Source: CAVVSD01 sp963837655 (GTDB lineage Bacteria > Actinomycetota > Thermoleophilia > Solirubrobacterales > Solirubrobacteraceae). From it: a stretch of DNA of 64,000 nucleotides. Positions 50,682 to 59,419 of this stretch are shown in pieces (the first letter of the stretch is position 1; each line of letters starts with the position of its first letter). Location: NCBI GenBank assembly GCA_963837655.1, contig CAWIOK010000023.1, forward strand, positions 186,001 through 250,000, in the 5' to 3' direction. The notes beneath the pieces were generated by a model. That model was not told the origin of the DNA. It made no database searches and worked only from the letters and a program-made list of their open reading frames with translations. Position numbers and translations under genes: made by a program.

Positions 50682-51251
50682 ATGGAGTCATTGACCTCTG
50701 GAACGCTCGCTGGAACAGGTTCTTTTCGCTGTGAGCAGTGCGGCTACGTCGTGACCCTCGCCGCCGCCGATGCGCTTCCCGACTGCCCCGGTTGCTCCGG
50801 TCGCGACTTCACACGGGCGTCCCTCTTCGGGGCCCCTCGATTCACGCGCGAGCACGAGCCTCTGCGTGACCCGACCGAGGACGCCGCGCGCATCGCCGAG
50901 GCACGGGCCGAGATCAGCGAGCCCGGGCAGTACCTGTCCTTCGAGGACGGCGCCGGCATGCGCGCCGTGCCGCTGACGCGTGAGTGGACGCGGATCGGCC
51001 GCAGCCTCGCCGCCGACATCCGCTTCGACGACCCCACGGTGTCGCGCCGCCACGCCCTCATCGTCCGTCAGGCGGACGGCGTCCGCGTCCTCGACGACCG
51101 CTCACTCAACGGCGTGTTCGTCAACGACGAGCGCGTCGAGTGGCAGACCCTCTCCGACGGCGACGAGATCCTCGTCGGGCGCTACCGGCTCTACTTCCTG
51201 GACGTCGTCTCCGCCGCCGTGGCGGACACCCCGCAGGCCACGCAGGCCTAG
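50682..51251 (+). CDS. Zinc-ribbon / FHA-domain protein
   Basis: A 189-residue protein. Residues ~16-45 form a zinc ribbon (SFRCEQCGYVV, then DCPGCSGRDF). Residues ~95-175 are an FHA phosphothreonine-binding domain with RIGRSLAADIRFDDPTVSRR, HALIVRQADGVRVLDDRSLN and GVFVNDERV. FHA domains recognise substrates of Ser/Thr kinases; no kinase is in the window. RBS AAGGAG is 7 bases before the ATG. It is followed by a ParA-like gene after 39 bp. Confidence 0.9.
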   Translation: MESLTSGTLAGTGSFRCEQCGYVVTLAAADALPDCPGCSGRDFTRASLFGAPRFTREHEPLRDPTEDAARIAEARAEISEPGQYLSFEDGAGMRAVPLTREWTRIGRSLAADIRFDDPTVSRRHALIVRQADGVRVLDDRSLNGVFVNDERVEWQTLSDGDEILVGRYRLYFLDVVSAAVADTPQATQA

Positions 51252-51277
51252 TGCGGGTCACAAGCCGCGTGCCTCGG

Positions 51278-51283
51278 TAGGGT
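51278..51283 (+). promoter_or_regulatory. -10 element for the ParA-like gene
   Basis: TAGGGT, identical to the hexamer at 2498-2503, stands 7 nt before the GTG at 51291. This favours that GTG over the one at 51282, which would overlap the hexamer. Confidence 0.45.
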
Positions 51284-51290
51284 GCGCGCG

Positions 51291-52034
51291 GTGGGCGCGA
51301 CGATCGCGGTCCTCTCCCAGAAGGGGGGGACCGGCAAGACGACGACGGTGCGGACGCTCGCGGACGTCCTGCGGCGCAAGGGCAGCCGCGTGCTGGTCGT
51401 CGACCTGGATCCGCAGGGCAACCTCTCGGACTACTTCGACGTCCCGCCCGAGGCCGACCCGACGGTCGGCGACGTCCTCATGGGCCGCGCCACGATCGCC
51501 GAGGCGACGCACGACGGCGTCGTTCCCGCGAACCTCACGCTCGCCGAGGCGGAGCTGTCCCTCGCGGGAAAGATGGGACGCGAGCTCACGCTGCGCCGCG
51601 CGCTGGGCACGGTCGGCGAGGACTGGGACGTGGTGTTCATCGACTGCCCGCCGTCGCTCGGGCTGCTGACCGTGAACGCGCTCGTGGCGGCCGACCATGC
51701 GCTGCTGACCGCCGAGGCGCAGTACTTCGCGCTGCAGGGCGTCGAGCAGGCGCTCGAGGTCATCGAGCTGGCGCGTGAGTCGCTGAACCCCGACCTGTCG
51801 TGGCTGGGCGTGGTGCTCACCATCGCGGACATGCGCACCGTGCACTCGCGCGAGGCCCAGGCCTCGCTGAAGGAGCACGTCGGCGACAAGCTCTTCACGA
51901 CGACGATCCGGCAGTCGATCGCGTACGCCGAGTCCGCCGAGCGCGCGGTCTCGATCCTCGATCACCGACCCGACCTCGGCGCGGACTACGAGGCCCTCGC
52001 CCAGGAACTGCTCGATCGCCTCGCCGGGACGTGA
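51291..52034 (+). CDS. ParA/MinD-family ATPase
   Basis: A 247-residue P-loop ATPase of the chromosome/plasmid segregation type. The deviant Walker A is VLSQKGGTGKTTTVRTLADV, followed by VVDLDPQGNLSDYF and VVFIDCPPSLGLLTVNAL. No ParB gene or parS-like site is adjacent, so it may be an orphan that positions a cell-wall or signalling component. Its stop overlaps the L,D-transpeptidase start by 4 bp (GTGA), showing coupling. Confidence 0.9.
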   Translation: MGATIAVLSQKGGTGKTTTVRTLADVLRRKGSRVLVVDLDPQGNLSDYFDVPPEADPTVGDVLMGRATIAEATHDGVVPANLTLAEAELSLAGKMGRELTLRRALGTVGEDWDVVFIDCPPSLGLLTVNALVAADHALLTAEAQYFALQGVEQALEVIELARESLNPDLSWLGVVLTIADMRTVHSREAQASLKEHVGDKLFTTTIRQSIAYAESAERAVSILDHRPDLGADYEALAQELLDRLAGT

Positions 52035-52807
52035 GCCTCCGCCGCCTCGCGATGCTCGCGGCGCTGCTCGTGACGGCGCTCCTGGCCGGCTGCGGCAGCG
52101 GCCGCAGCCCCGACTCGCTGCAGGGGGCCGATGTCGATCCGCCCGCGGCATCCACGTCCCCTCCGACGACCGCCGCAGCCGCGACCACTCCGGCCGCCCC
52201 GAAGCCGGACGCGGAGGCCGACGGACCGCTCGGCGCGAAGCTCAAGCGCAAGGTCGCCCTGCGCGACGCACCGCAGGGGAAGATCATCGCGTCGCTGGGC
52301 ACGAAGACGCGGTGGGGCTCGCCGCGCGTCCTCGCGGTCGTCGAGCAGCGCACGGGATGGCTCGGCGTGCTGACCGAGCATGAGCCGGGGAAGGTCGGCT
52401 GGATCCCCGGTGACTCGGCGGAGCTCCTGCTCGAGCCGTGGTCGCTCCGCATCGACCTCTCGGCCCGTCGCGTCACGGTCAGGCACGAGGGCGAGGTCGT
52501 GCGCCAGTTCAAGGTCGGCATCGGCGCGCCGGCCTCGCCGACGCCGACGGGCCGCTTCGGCGTCACCGACACCCTGCGTCTGACCGGCGGCAGCCCGTAC
52601 GGCTGCTGCGCGATCGCCCTGACCGCTCGCCAGCCCAAGATCCCGCAGGGGTGGACGGGCGGCGACCGCGTGGCGATCCACGGCACCGACGACCCGTCGA
52701 GCATCGGCAAGGCGGTGAGCCACGGCTGCCTGCGCACCGCCGAGGCCGACCTGCGCTGGCTGCTCGCCCGCATCCCGCTCGGCAGCCACGTGGAGATCGT
52801 CGCGTAG
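52031..52807 (+). CDS. L,D-transpeptidase lipoprotein
   Basis: A 258-residue envelope enzyme forming 3-3 peptidoglycan cross-links. Lipobox LLAGC (residues ~17-21) and a Thr/Pro/Ala linker precede an SH3-like region (LKRKVALRDAPQGKIIASLG) and the YkuD domain. Catalytic motifs are His in VAIHGTDDPSSIGK and Cys in AVSHGCLRTAEADL. It is translationally coupled to the ParA-like ATPase, which suggests that ATPase may help position cell-wall synthesis. Confidence 0.93.
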   Translation: MSLRRLAMLAALLVTALLAGCGSGRSPDSLQGADVDPPAASTSPPTTAAAATTPAAPKPDAEADGPLGAKLKRKVALRDAPQGKIIASLGTKTRWGSPRVLAVVEQRTGWLGVLTEHEPGKVGWIPGDSAELLLEPWSLRIDLSARRVTVRHEGEVVRQFKVGIGAPASPTPTGRFGVTDTLRLTGGSPYGCCAIALTARQPKIPQGWTGGDRVAIHGTDDPSSIGKAVSHGCLRTAEADLRWLLARIPLGSHVEIVA

Positions 52808-52841
52808 CGCGACCTTCGCGCGCCTGTCCCGTTCCTGAGCC

Positions 52842-53381
52842 ATGAGCCCCCGACTCCTCGCCGCCGCGGTCGCCCTGGCCGCGGTCGCACCCTCCCTCTC
52901 GGTGCACGCCATCTTCAGCGGCGGGCAGACCGAGCACATCCACGCAGGGCAGGTCCTGTCGGCCCAGGTCCGCAACAGCGGCGGCCAGAGCGTGCGGTCG
53001 ATCTGCTGGGACCCGGCCCCCATCGGGCGTCCCGACTGCGGGACGGCGACGACCGGCGCTCCTGCGCAGGCCGGGACGCAGAAGGTGGTCGTCACGCTGA
53101 GCGACCAGAGCACGCTGACGAAGACGCTCGACGTCCTGCCGCCGGCGACGCGCTTCGGCGGGACCCGCATGGTGCCGTCGACGATCACCTGCGCCAAGGT
53201 CGGCCTGTACGGCAACTACGACCGCCGTCGTCACCGCAGCCTCGACCTCCAGGAGACGATGGTCCGCGGCACGAAGGTCGGCGTCCTCAACCGGATCGCG
53301 CCGGGGAAGGTCTTCATGTGGGACTACGCGACGGCCAAGGCGGGCTTCGCCAGCGAGCGCTGCGCGCAGGCGACCGGCTAG
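52842..53381 (+). CDS. Secreted protein of unknown function
   Basis: A 179-residue protein with a Sec-type signal peptide (LLAAAVALAAVAPSLSVHA, residues ~5-23). Four later cysteines (SICWDPAP, RPDCGTAT, STITCAKVG, SERCAQATG) probably form two disulfides. No known domain is recognised. It follows the L,D-transpeptidase by 34 bp on the same strand. The stop overlaps that of convergent thrB by 4 bp. Confidence 0.75.
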   Translation: MSPRLLAAAVALAAVAPSLSVHAIFSGGQTEHIHAGQVLSAQVRNSGGQSVRSICWDPAPIGRPDCGTATTGAPAQAGTQKVVVTLSDQSTLTKTLDVLPPATRFGGTRMVPSTITCAKVGLYGNYDRRRHRSLDLQETMVRGTKVGVLNRIAPGKVFMWDYATAKAGFASERCAQATG

Positions 53382-54226
53382 CCCTCGAGCACCTTGGCGC
53401 CGCGCGGCTCGAACTGCACCGGCAGCACGCGCGCCCACCCGTAGGTCTCGCGCTCCAGCGCCTCCTGCACGTCGGCCGCAGCCTCGGCCCGGGCCCACAC
53501 GAGGACCGTCGGGCCGGCGCCCGAGATCGTCGCCCCGAGTGCCCCGAGCTCGGGCGCGCGATCCAGGAGCGCGGCCGACTGCGGGAACAGATGCGCGCGG
53601 TACGGCTGGTGGATGCGGTCGCGCAGCCCTGCGGCGACGAGGTCCAGATCGCCGCGTTCGAGCCCGAGGGCGAGCAGCGAGGCATATCCCGCGTTCGCCG
53701 CCGCGTCCGCGAGCGGCACCATCGGCGGGAGCGCGGAGCGCGCCAGGGCGGTGCGGACCGGCGTTCGAGGAACGACGAGGATGGCCGACAGGCCATCCGG
53801 CGGCTCCAGCCGCGCGGCGCGGCCGTCGACGTAGGCGGTGATGCCCCCGAGCAGCGACGCAGCCACGTTGTCCGGATGGCCCTCCATCTCGATCGCGTGC
53901 CCCAGGAGATCCGATCCGCCGCCCCGGACGCGGTCGGCCGCGAGCAGGCCCGCGACGCAGGCCGCGCCGCTGGACCCCAGGCCACCCGAGAGCGGGATGG
54001 CCGACCGCATGCGGAACGCGAACGTGTCCGGCGGGTGCAGGCGCGCGAAGGCGCGGACCGCGAGGTTGCGCCGGTCGCGCGCGACGTGCAGGTCGGTGTG
54101 GAAGGAGAACGCGCCGGTCTCGGTGACCTCGAGCTCGAGGTGCAGCGCCACCGCGGCCGCGAACGTGTCGAAGCCCGGCCCGAGGTTGGCCGACGAGCCC
54201 GGGACGCGGACGTGGACCCGGGTCAC
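53378..54226 (-). CDS. thrB: Homoserine kinase
   Basis: A 282-residue GHMP kinase that phosphorylates homoserine in threonine synthesis. RVPGSSANLGPGFDTFA is the N-terminal family motif, the phosphate-binding loop is IPLSGGLGSSGAACVAGLLA, and the C-terminal motif is LGATISGAGPTVLVWA. The GTG at 54226 overlaps the thrC stop by 4 bp. The last gene of the hom-thrC-thrB run. Confidence 0.95.
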   Translation of the reverse strand: MTRVHVRVPGSSANLGPGFDTFAAAVALHLELEVTETGAFSFHTDLHVARDRRNLAVRAFARLHPPDTFAFRMRSAIPLSGGLGSSGAACVAGLLAADRVRGGGSDLLGHAIEMEGHPDNVAASLLGGITAYVDGRAARLEPPDGLSAILVVPRTPVRTALARSALPPMVPLADAAANAGYASLLALGLERGDLDLVAAGLRDRIHQPYRAHLFPQSAALLDRAPELGALGATISGAGPTVLVWARAEAAADVQEALERETYGWARVLPVQFEPRGAKVLEG

Positions 54227-55242
54227 GGACCGAGGACGGCACGCTCGACCGCGTCGAGCCTCGGCTCGCACGGCACCACCGCTCCGGCGTGGTCGAGCGC
54301 GGTCTGCGGGTCCTTCAGCCCGTGGCCGGTGAGCACACAGACGATCCGGCCGGCGCCGTCGGCGCCGTAGCGCAGCAGCCCGGCCACCGACGCGGCGCTC
54401 GCGGGCTCACAGAACACGCCCTCGCGCGCGGCGAGCAGACGCCAGGCGTCGAGGATCTCCGGGTCTGTGACGGCGCGGATCATGCCTCGCGAGGCCGTCA
54501 TCGCCTCCATCGCCTCCTCCCATCGGGCCGGGTTGCCGATCCGGATCGCGCTGGCGATGGTCTCGGGCTTGGCGATCGGGTGCCCCTCGACGAGCGGGGC
54601 CGCGCCGGCCGCCTGGAAGCCGAACAGGCGCGGGGCGACGTCCTCCTCGACGAAGCCGCGCCACCACGCGGTGACGTTGCCCGCGTTGCCGACCGGGATG
54701 CAGAGCGCGTCGGGTGCCCCTCCGAGGTCCTCGACGACCTCGAACGCCGCGGTCTTCTGGCCCTCGAGGCGGAACGGGTTGACGGAGTTGACCAGCGCGA
54801 TCGGGTGCTTCTGGCACAGCTCCCGCACGAGGGCGAGCGCCTCGTCGAAGTTGCCGCGCAGAGCCACGACCCGCGCGCCGTGCATGAGCGCCTGGGCCAG
54901 CTTGCCGGTCGCGATACGTCCGTCGGGGACGATGACCGCGCCCGTGAGTCCCGCGCGCGCCGCGTAGGCGGCGGCGCTGGCCGCGGTGTTGCCGGTGGAG
55001 GCGCAGATGACGGCCTCCGCACCCTCGCGGACGGCGGCGGACACGGCGCACGTCATCCCGCGGTCCTTGAACGAGCCGGTCGGGTTGGAGCCCTCGAGCT
55101 TCAGCCAGACCTCGGCCTCGACGCGCTCGGAGATGTACGGCGCGCGCACGAGCGGCGTCGACCCCTCCCCCATCGTGATGACCGGGTCCCCCTCGTCGAA
55201 GGGGAGGCGATCCTTGTAGCGGTCGATCAGGCCAAGGCTCAC
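54223..55242 (-). CDS. thrC: Threonine synthase
   Basis: A 339-residue PLP enzyme converting phosphohomoserine to threonine. The PLP-binding lysine is in NPTGSFKDRGMTCAVS, and the phosphate loop is IPVGNAGNVTAWWRG. ICASTGNTAASAAAYAARAG is another conserved segment. Length matches the short bacterial/archaeal class. A pair of hairpins separates it from hom, 64 bp away. GTG start. Confidence 0.96.
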   Translation of the reverse strand: MSLGLIDRYKDRLPFDEGDPVITMGEGSTPLVRAPYISERVEAEVWLKLEGSNPTGSFKDRGMTCAVSAAVREGAEAVICASTGNTAASAAAYAARAGLTGAVIVPDGRIATGKLAQALMHGARVVALRGNFDEALALVRELCQKHPIALVNSVNPFRLEGQKTAAFEVVEDLGGAPDALCIPVGNAGNVTAWWRGFVEEDVAPRLFGFQAAGAAPLVEGHPIAKPETIASAIRIGNPARWEEAMEAMTASRGMIRAVTDPEILDAWRLLAAREGVFCEPASAASVAGLLRYGADGAGRIVCVLTGHGLKDPQTALDHAGAVVPCEPRLDAVERAVLGP

Positions 55243-55260
55243 GCCGGATCTCCCCCCGCC

Positions 55261-55310
55261 CGGCGATGGCGCGAAGCGTCATCGCCGATCTGATGGGCGC
55301 AGCCCATCAG
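55261..55310 (-). terminator. Tandem hairpins between hom and thrC
   Basis: Stem 1 pairs 55261-55268 with 55280-55287 (CGGCGATG/CATCGCCG). Stem 2 pairs 55290-55298 with 55302-55310 (CTGATGGGC/GCCCATCAG, loop GCA), and its promoter-side arm covers the hom stop codon at 55307-55309. No U-tract. They may partly terminate transcription or stabilise the upstream mRNA. Confidence 0.6.
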
Positions 55311-56542
55311 ACGAACTCGTTTTCGATGACCCTGATCGCGCGCGGCGGCGAGCGCAGGAACTCCAGGCGGCCGATGAGCTCCACCGCGGCGCGCAGGCGC
55401 GACTCGAGGAGCGGGTGGACGACCATGACCAGGCGCGCGTTCTGCCCGAGTCCCTTCTGGACGACCGACTTGATCGACGCCCCCTGCATCCCCAGGATCT
55501 GCGCGACCTGCGCGAGCACGCCGGGGCGGTCGGCGACCTCCAGGTGCAGGTAGAAGGCGCTCACGACGTCCTCGACGATCTCCAGGCGCTGGGACGGCTC
55601 GGGCGTCGAGGCGGGCGGGATCATCGCGCTGATGACATCCCCGAGCACCGCGCTCGCGGTCTGCGGGCCACCGGCGCCGGGACCCGACATCGTGATCTCG
55701 GTGATGTCGGGCGACTCGATCGTCACGGCGTTGAACGGTCCCCCAACGCTCGCGAGCGGATGACCGCCGTACAGGAACGCGGGGTGCACGCGGACGGAGA
55801 TCCCGCCGTCGATGCGCTCCGCCGTGCCGATGAGCTTCAGGCCGAGACCGAGCTCGCGGGCGTACTCCATGTCGTCCGCCGTGATGTGCTCGATGCCCTC
55901 GTACGGGACCTGGTCGAGCGTCACGGGGGTGTCGAAGGCGAGGCGCGCGATGATCGCCATCTTCGCCGCGGCGTCGCGCCCCGTGACGTCGTCGGTCGGG
56001 TCGGCCTCCGCGTAGCCGAGCGCCTGGGCGTCCGCGAGCGCGGACTCGTACGTCGCGCCGGTGCGGGCCATCTCGCTGAGGATGTAGTTCGTCGTCCCGT
56101 TGACGATGCCGTGCACGCGCTCGATGTGCGCGGCGGCCAGCGACTCCTGCAGGACCCGGATGACCGGCACGACGCCGGCGACGGCGGCCTCGAAGCGCAG
56201 CTGCACGCCGTGCTCGCGCGCGACCGCCCACAGCTCCTCCCCGTGGAGGGAGAGCAACTGCTTGTTGGCCGTGACGACGTGGCGCCCGGCGCGCATCGCG
56301 CGGAGCACGTAGTCGCGGGCGGGATCGACGCCGCCGATGACCTCGACGACGAGGTCGGAGCCCTCCACGATCTCATCGAACGTGCCGCGCGAGCGCGTGA
56401 GGACCCCGGTCAGCTCTGGGCGCAGCCCGGTGGTCAGCTCGATCTGGTCGGCGCGGGCCTTCAGCAGGGTCGCGAACGCCGATCCGACCGTGCCGTGACC
56501 GAGCAGGCCGACGCGGAACGGCCGGGACTCAGAGGACGTCAC
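55307..56542 (-). CDS. hom: Homoserine dehydrogenase with ACT domain
   Basis: A 411-residue enzyme reducing aspartate semialdehyde to homoserine. The NAD(P) motif is VGLLGHGTVGSAFATLL, and the catalytic segment is GIVNGTTNYILSEMAR with AEADPTDDVTGRDAAAK. The last ~85 residues form an ACT domain (AFYLHLEVADRPGVLAQVAQ), the usual threonine-feedback site. GTG start overlapping the lysA end by 14 bp. Confidence 0.96.
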   Translation of the reverse strand: MTSSESRPFRVGLLGHGTVGSAFATLLKARADQIELTTGLRPELTGVLTRSRGTFDEIVEGSDLVVEVIGGVDPARDYVLRAMRAGRHVVTANKQLLSLHGEELWAVAREHGVQLRFEAAVAGVVPVIRVLQESLAAAHIERVHGIVNGTTNYILSEMARTGATYESALADAQALGYAEADPTDDVTGRDAAAKMAIIARLAFDTPVTLDQVPYEGIEHITADDMEYARELGLGLKLIGTAERIDGGISVRVHPAFLYGGHPLASVGGPFNAVTIESPDITEITMSGPGAGGPQTASAVLGDVISAMIPPASTPEPSQRLEIVEDVVSAFYLHLEVADRPGVLAQVAQILGMQGASIKSVVQKGLGQNARLVMVVHPLLESRLRAAVELIGRLEFLRSPPRAIRVIENEFV

Positions 56543-57791
56543 GGGAGAGCAGGTCGTCGTAGGTCTCGCGGCGCACCACGACGCGCGCGTCGCCGTCGCG
56601 CACGAACACCACGGGCGGTCGCGTCACGGCGTTGTACTGGTTGGACATCGCGTAGCAGTAGGCGCCGGTGACGGGGGTCACGACGATGTCGCCCGCGCGC
56701 GGGTCGTCGAGCAGCACGTCGCGTGCGATGACGTCGGAGGACTCGCAGTGCTTGCCCGCGACGTGGCAGCGGGTCGAGCCGCCGGGCCGGTCGGCGAGCT
56801 GCGCCTCGTAGCGCGCGCCGTAGAGCATCGGGCGCAGGTTGTCGGACATGCCGCCGTCGACCCCGACCCACGTCGACACGTTGCGCTTGACCGACTGCAC
56901 GCCGTAGATCGTGACGCCGGCGCCGGCGACGAGCGCGCGGCCCGGCTCGTCCAGGATCTCGACGTCGGTGCCGTAGTGCTCGTGGATCGCGCCGACCTTC
57001 GCCGCGGCGTACTCCTCGGGCGACGGCGGGTGGTCGTCGGCCGTGTAGGCGACGCCGAGGCCTCCGCCGACGTTCACGGCGTCGACGGGGCCCAGCGTGC
57101 GCGCCGAGGCGATCGCGCGGCGGAACGGCTCGAGCTCGAGCAGCTGGGACCCGATGTGCATGTGCACGCCGCGCAGGCGCAGGTGCGTCGAGGCGCGGAT
57201 GCGGTCCATGACGCCGGGTGCGTCGACGAGCGAGAAGCCGAACTTCGCGTCGGCCTGGCCGGTGGAGATGTGGTCGTGCGTGTCGCCGCGGACGTCCGGG
57301 TTGATGCGAACCATCACGGATTGCGGCCCGCCCGCCCCGGCCAGGCGCTCCAGGCGCGTCAGCTCGTCGGCGTTGTCGAGGACGATCGTGCCGACGCCCG
57401 CGTCCAGGGCCTCGAGCAGCTCGCGCTCGGACTTGGCGTTGCCGTGGAGGATCACCTTCTCGGGCGCGATGCCGGCGCGGAGCGCGATGTGCAGCTCGCC
57501 GCCGGAGGCGACGTCGGCGCCGATGCCCTCCTCGGCGAGCGTGCGCAGCACGGCTGCGCACGGGAACGCCTTCGTCGCGAAGGACAGGTGGACGCCGGGC
57601 GCCTGCGCCGCGAACGCCTCGCGGAACGCGCGGGCCCGGGCGCGGAGGTCGTCCTCGGCCACGACGTACGCGGGCGTGCCCACCTCGCGCGCGAGGTCCA
57701 CGAGGTCACAGCCCCCGATCTCGATGTGACCGGCGGCGTTCAGCGTGGTGCCGAGCGGCCACACGTGGGACAGGCTCTGGGCGGTCGCCAT
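56529..57791 (-). CDS. lysA: Diaminopimelate decarboxylase
   Basis: A 420-residue PLP enzyme making lysine from meso-diaminopimelate. The PLP lysine is in LSFATKAFPCAAVLR, and GVHMHIGSQLLELEPF and NVGGGLGVAY follow. The specificity Cys/Glu segment is AGKHCESSDVIARDV with PVTGAYCYAMSNQYN. The ATG at 57791 is chosen because it places the N-terminus just before VWPLGTTLNAAGHIEIGG. First gene of the aspartate-family operon lysA-hom-thrC-thrB. Confidence 0.95.
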   Translation of the reverse strand: MATAQSLSHVWPLGTTLNAAGHIEIGGCDLVDLAREVGTPAYVVAEDDLRARARAFREAFAAQAPGVHLSFATKAFPCAAVLRTLAEEGIGADVASGGELHIALRAGIAPEKVILHGNAKSERELLEALDAGVGTIVLDNADELTRLERLAGAGGPQSVMVRINPDVRGDTHDHISTGQADAKFGFSLVDAPGVMDRIRASTHLRLRGVHMHIGSQLLELEPFRRAIASARTLGPVDAVNVGGGLGVAYTADDHPPSPEEYAAAKVGAIHEHYGTDVEILDEPGRALVAGAGVTIYGVQSVKRNVSTWVGVDGGMSDNLRPMLYGARYEAQLADRPGGSTRCHVAGKHCESSDVIARDVLLDDPRAGDIVVTPVTGAYCYAMSNQYNAVTRPPVVFVRDGDARVVVRRETYDDLLSRDVL

Positions 57792-57842
57792 AGCGCGCAG
57801 AGGATGCCACGTCGGCGCGGCCCGCCTCGCCCTGTCGCGAGA

Positions 57843-57865
57843 ATGAGAACGGATCTCGATAGTGT
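57843..57865 (+). promoter_or_regulatory. Candidate Zur box and -10 for the metal transporter operon
   Basis: ATGAGAACGGATCTCGAT at 57843-57860 is an imperfect palindrome resembling actinobacterial Zur boxes (TGAnAACG-type half, then a weaker half). It runs into TAGTGT (57860-57865), a -10 hexamer 10 nt before the ATG at 57876. Zinc-dependent repression would fit. Assignment to Zur rather than another Fur-family protein is inference. Confidence 0.45.
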
Positions 57866-57875
57866 TGCGGCCTCC

Positions 57876-58685
57876 ATGAGCGCCCTGGTCGACCCGTTCA
57901 CGACGCCGTACATGCAACGCGCGCTGCTCGCCGTCGTGCTCCTCGGCGTCGCCGGCGGCCTGTTCGGCGCGTGGATCGCGCTGCGGCGCCTCGCGTTCTT
58001 CACCCATGCTGTCGGCACGGCGACGTTCCCCGGCCTGGTCGTCGCGGGCCCCGCAGGCATCGCCGCTCCGATCGCGGCGATGGGCGCGGCGCTGATCTAC
58101 ACGGCGGGGCTCGCGCGGCTCCTGCGCGACGGGCGACTCCGCGCGGACGCGGCCACCGGCCTGCTGCTCGTCGCCTCGCTGGCGATCGGCTCGATCCTGG
58201 CGGGCGACGTCTTCCAGTCCGGCGCGGGCGTCGACCGTCTGCTGTTCGGGACGCTTCTGGGGCTGAGCGACACGGACCTGTGGCTGGCGGGCGCGGTCGC
58301 CGCGCTGGCGCTCGCCTGCACCGCGCTGCTCGGGCGGACGTGGCTGGCGACGGGGTTCGATCCGGGCGCGTCGCACGCCCTCGGTGTGCCCTCCCGGCTG
58401 GGCGACTGGATGCTGCTGGCGATGCTCGCCCTGGCCGTCGTCGCCTCGCTGCCCGCTGTCGGCGCCCTGCTCGTCTCGACGCTGCTCGTCGTGCCCAGCG
58501 CGACCGCCCGCCTGTGGGCAGGGTCGATGCGCGGCCTGCTCGTCGGCGGCGTGGGACTCGCGCTGGCCGAGGGCATCTGCGGGCTGTGGCTCGCAGACCA
58601 GGCCAACCTCCCGCCCGGGCCGGCGATCGCCGTCCTCGGCGGCGTGGTCTTCGCGGCCGTCGCGGTCGTGAGGTCGGCCGCATGA
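57876..58685 (+). CDS. Zinc/manganese ABC transporter permease 1 (ZnuB-like)
   Basis: A 269-residue ABC-3-type permease with about eight membrane helices. GLFGAWIALRRLAFFTHAVG is the conserved segment (usually RGLSLLGDALSH), and LPAVGALLVSTLLVVPSATA matches the family's VGxLLVxALLxxPAAxA signature. It overlaps the ATPase gene by 4 bp (ATGA). It shares the operon with a second, different permease, so the transporter is probably a heterodimer in the membrane. Confidence 0.9.
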   Translation: MSALVDPFTTPYMQRALLAVVLLGVAGGLFGAWIALRRLAFFTHAVGTATFPGLVVAGPAGIAAPIAAMGAALIYTAGLARLLRDGRLRADAATGLLLVASLAIGSILAGDVFQSGAGVDRLLFGTLLGLSDTDLWLAGAVAALALACTALLGRTWLATGFDPGASHALGVPSRLGDWMLLAMLALAVVASLPAVGALLVSTLLVVPSATARLWAGSMRGLLVGGVGLALAEGICGLWLADQANLPPGPAIAVLGGVVFAAVAVVRSAA

Positions 58686-59419
58686 GCCTCGTGCACGCTT
58701 CCGGGCTCGCCACGGGCTACGACACAGGCCGGCCGGCGCTGAGCGGCGTGACGTTCACGCTGGACGCGGGCGAGACGCTCGCCGTGCTCGGGCCCAACGG
58801 CGGCGGCAAGACGACCCTCCTGCGGCTCCTGCTCGGTGAGCTTCAGGTCCTGGCGGGAACCTGCGTGGTCGAGGGCCGCCCGGCGTACGTCGCGCAGTCG
58901 GGTCGCGCGCGGCTGGACTTCCCGGTGAGCGCGCTGGACGTCGTTCTCATGGGCGCCTACGCGCGCACGCCTGCGTGGCGGCGGCTCGGGCGCGCCGAGC
59001 GCAACCGGGCCATGGCGATGCTCGACCGCGTCGGGCTGCAGGCGCAGGCGGCGAAGCGCTTCGGGGCGCTGTCGGGCGGTCAGCGGCAGCGGGTGCTCAT
59101 CGCGCGGGCGCTGCTGCAGGATGCGCCGTTGCTGCTGCTCGACGAGCCGTTCACCGGCGTGGACCGCGCCAGCGAGGCGGGGCTGCTGACGATCCTCGAC
59201 GAGCTGCGCGCCGAGGGCCGCGGCCTGCTCGTGTCCACGCACGACATCGATCACGCGCGGCGCTGGGATCGGGTGCTGTGCCTCAACGGGACCCAGGTCG
59301 CATTCGGCCCACCGGCCGAGGCGCTCACGGCGCAGGCGCTGCATGCGACGTACGGCGAGGAGATCGTCGTCCTCGGCGAGGAGACCGTCGCCGTCCACTC
59401 CCACCATCACCACGACTGA
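58682..59419 (+). CDS. Zinc/manganese ABC transporter ATPase with His-rich tail
   Basis: A 245-residue ATPase. Walker A is AVLGPNGGGKTTLLRLLLG, the signature is FGALSGGQRQRVLIARALLQ, Walker B is PLLLLDEPFTGVD, and the switch His is in LLVSTHDIDHARRW. The C-terminus VAVHSHHHHD ends in five histidines out of six, a probable metal-binding tail that supports zinc (or manganese/nickel) transport. It overlaps both permease genes. Confidence 0.93.
   Translation: MSLVHASGLATGYDTGRPALSGVTFTLDAGETLAVLGPNGGGKTTLLRLLLGELQVLAGTCVVEGRPAYVAQSGRARLDFPVSALDVVLMGAYARTPAWRRLGRAERNRAMAMLDRVGLQAQAAKRFGALSGGQRQRVLIARALLQDAPLLLLDEPFTGVDRASEAGLLTILDELRAEGRGLLVSTHDIDHARRWDRVLCLNGTQVAFGPPAEALTAQALHATYGEEIVVLGEETVAVHSHHHHD

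Noticed and set aside
51291..52034. Plasmid or chromosomal partition locus
   Set aside because: The ParA-like gene has no ParB partner and no repeated parS-like sequence nearby, and it is coupled to a cell-wall enzyme.
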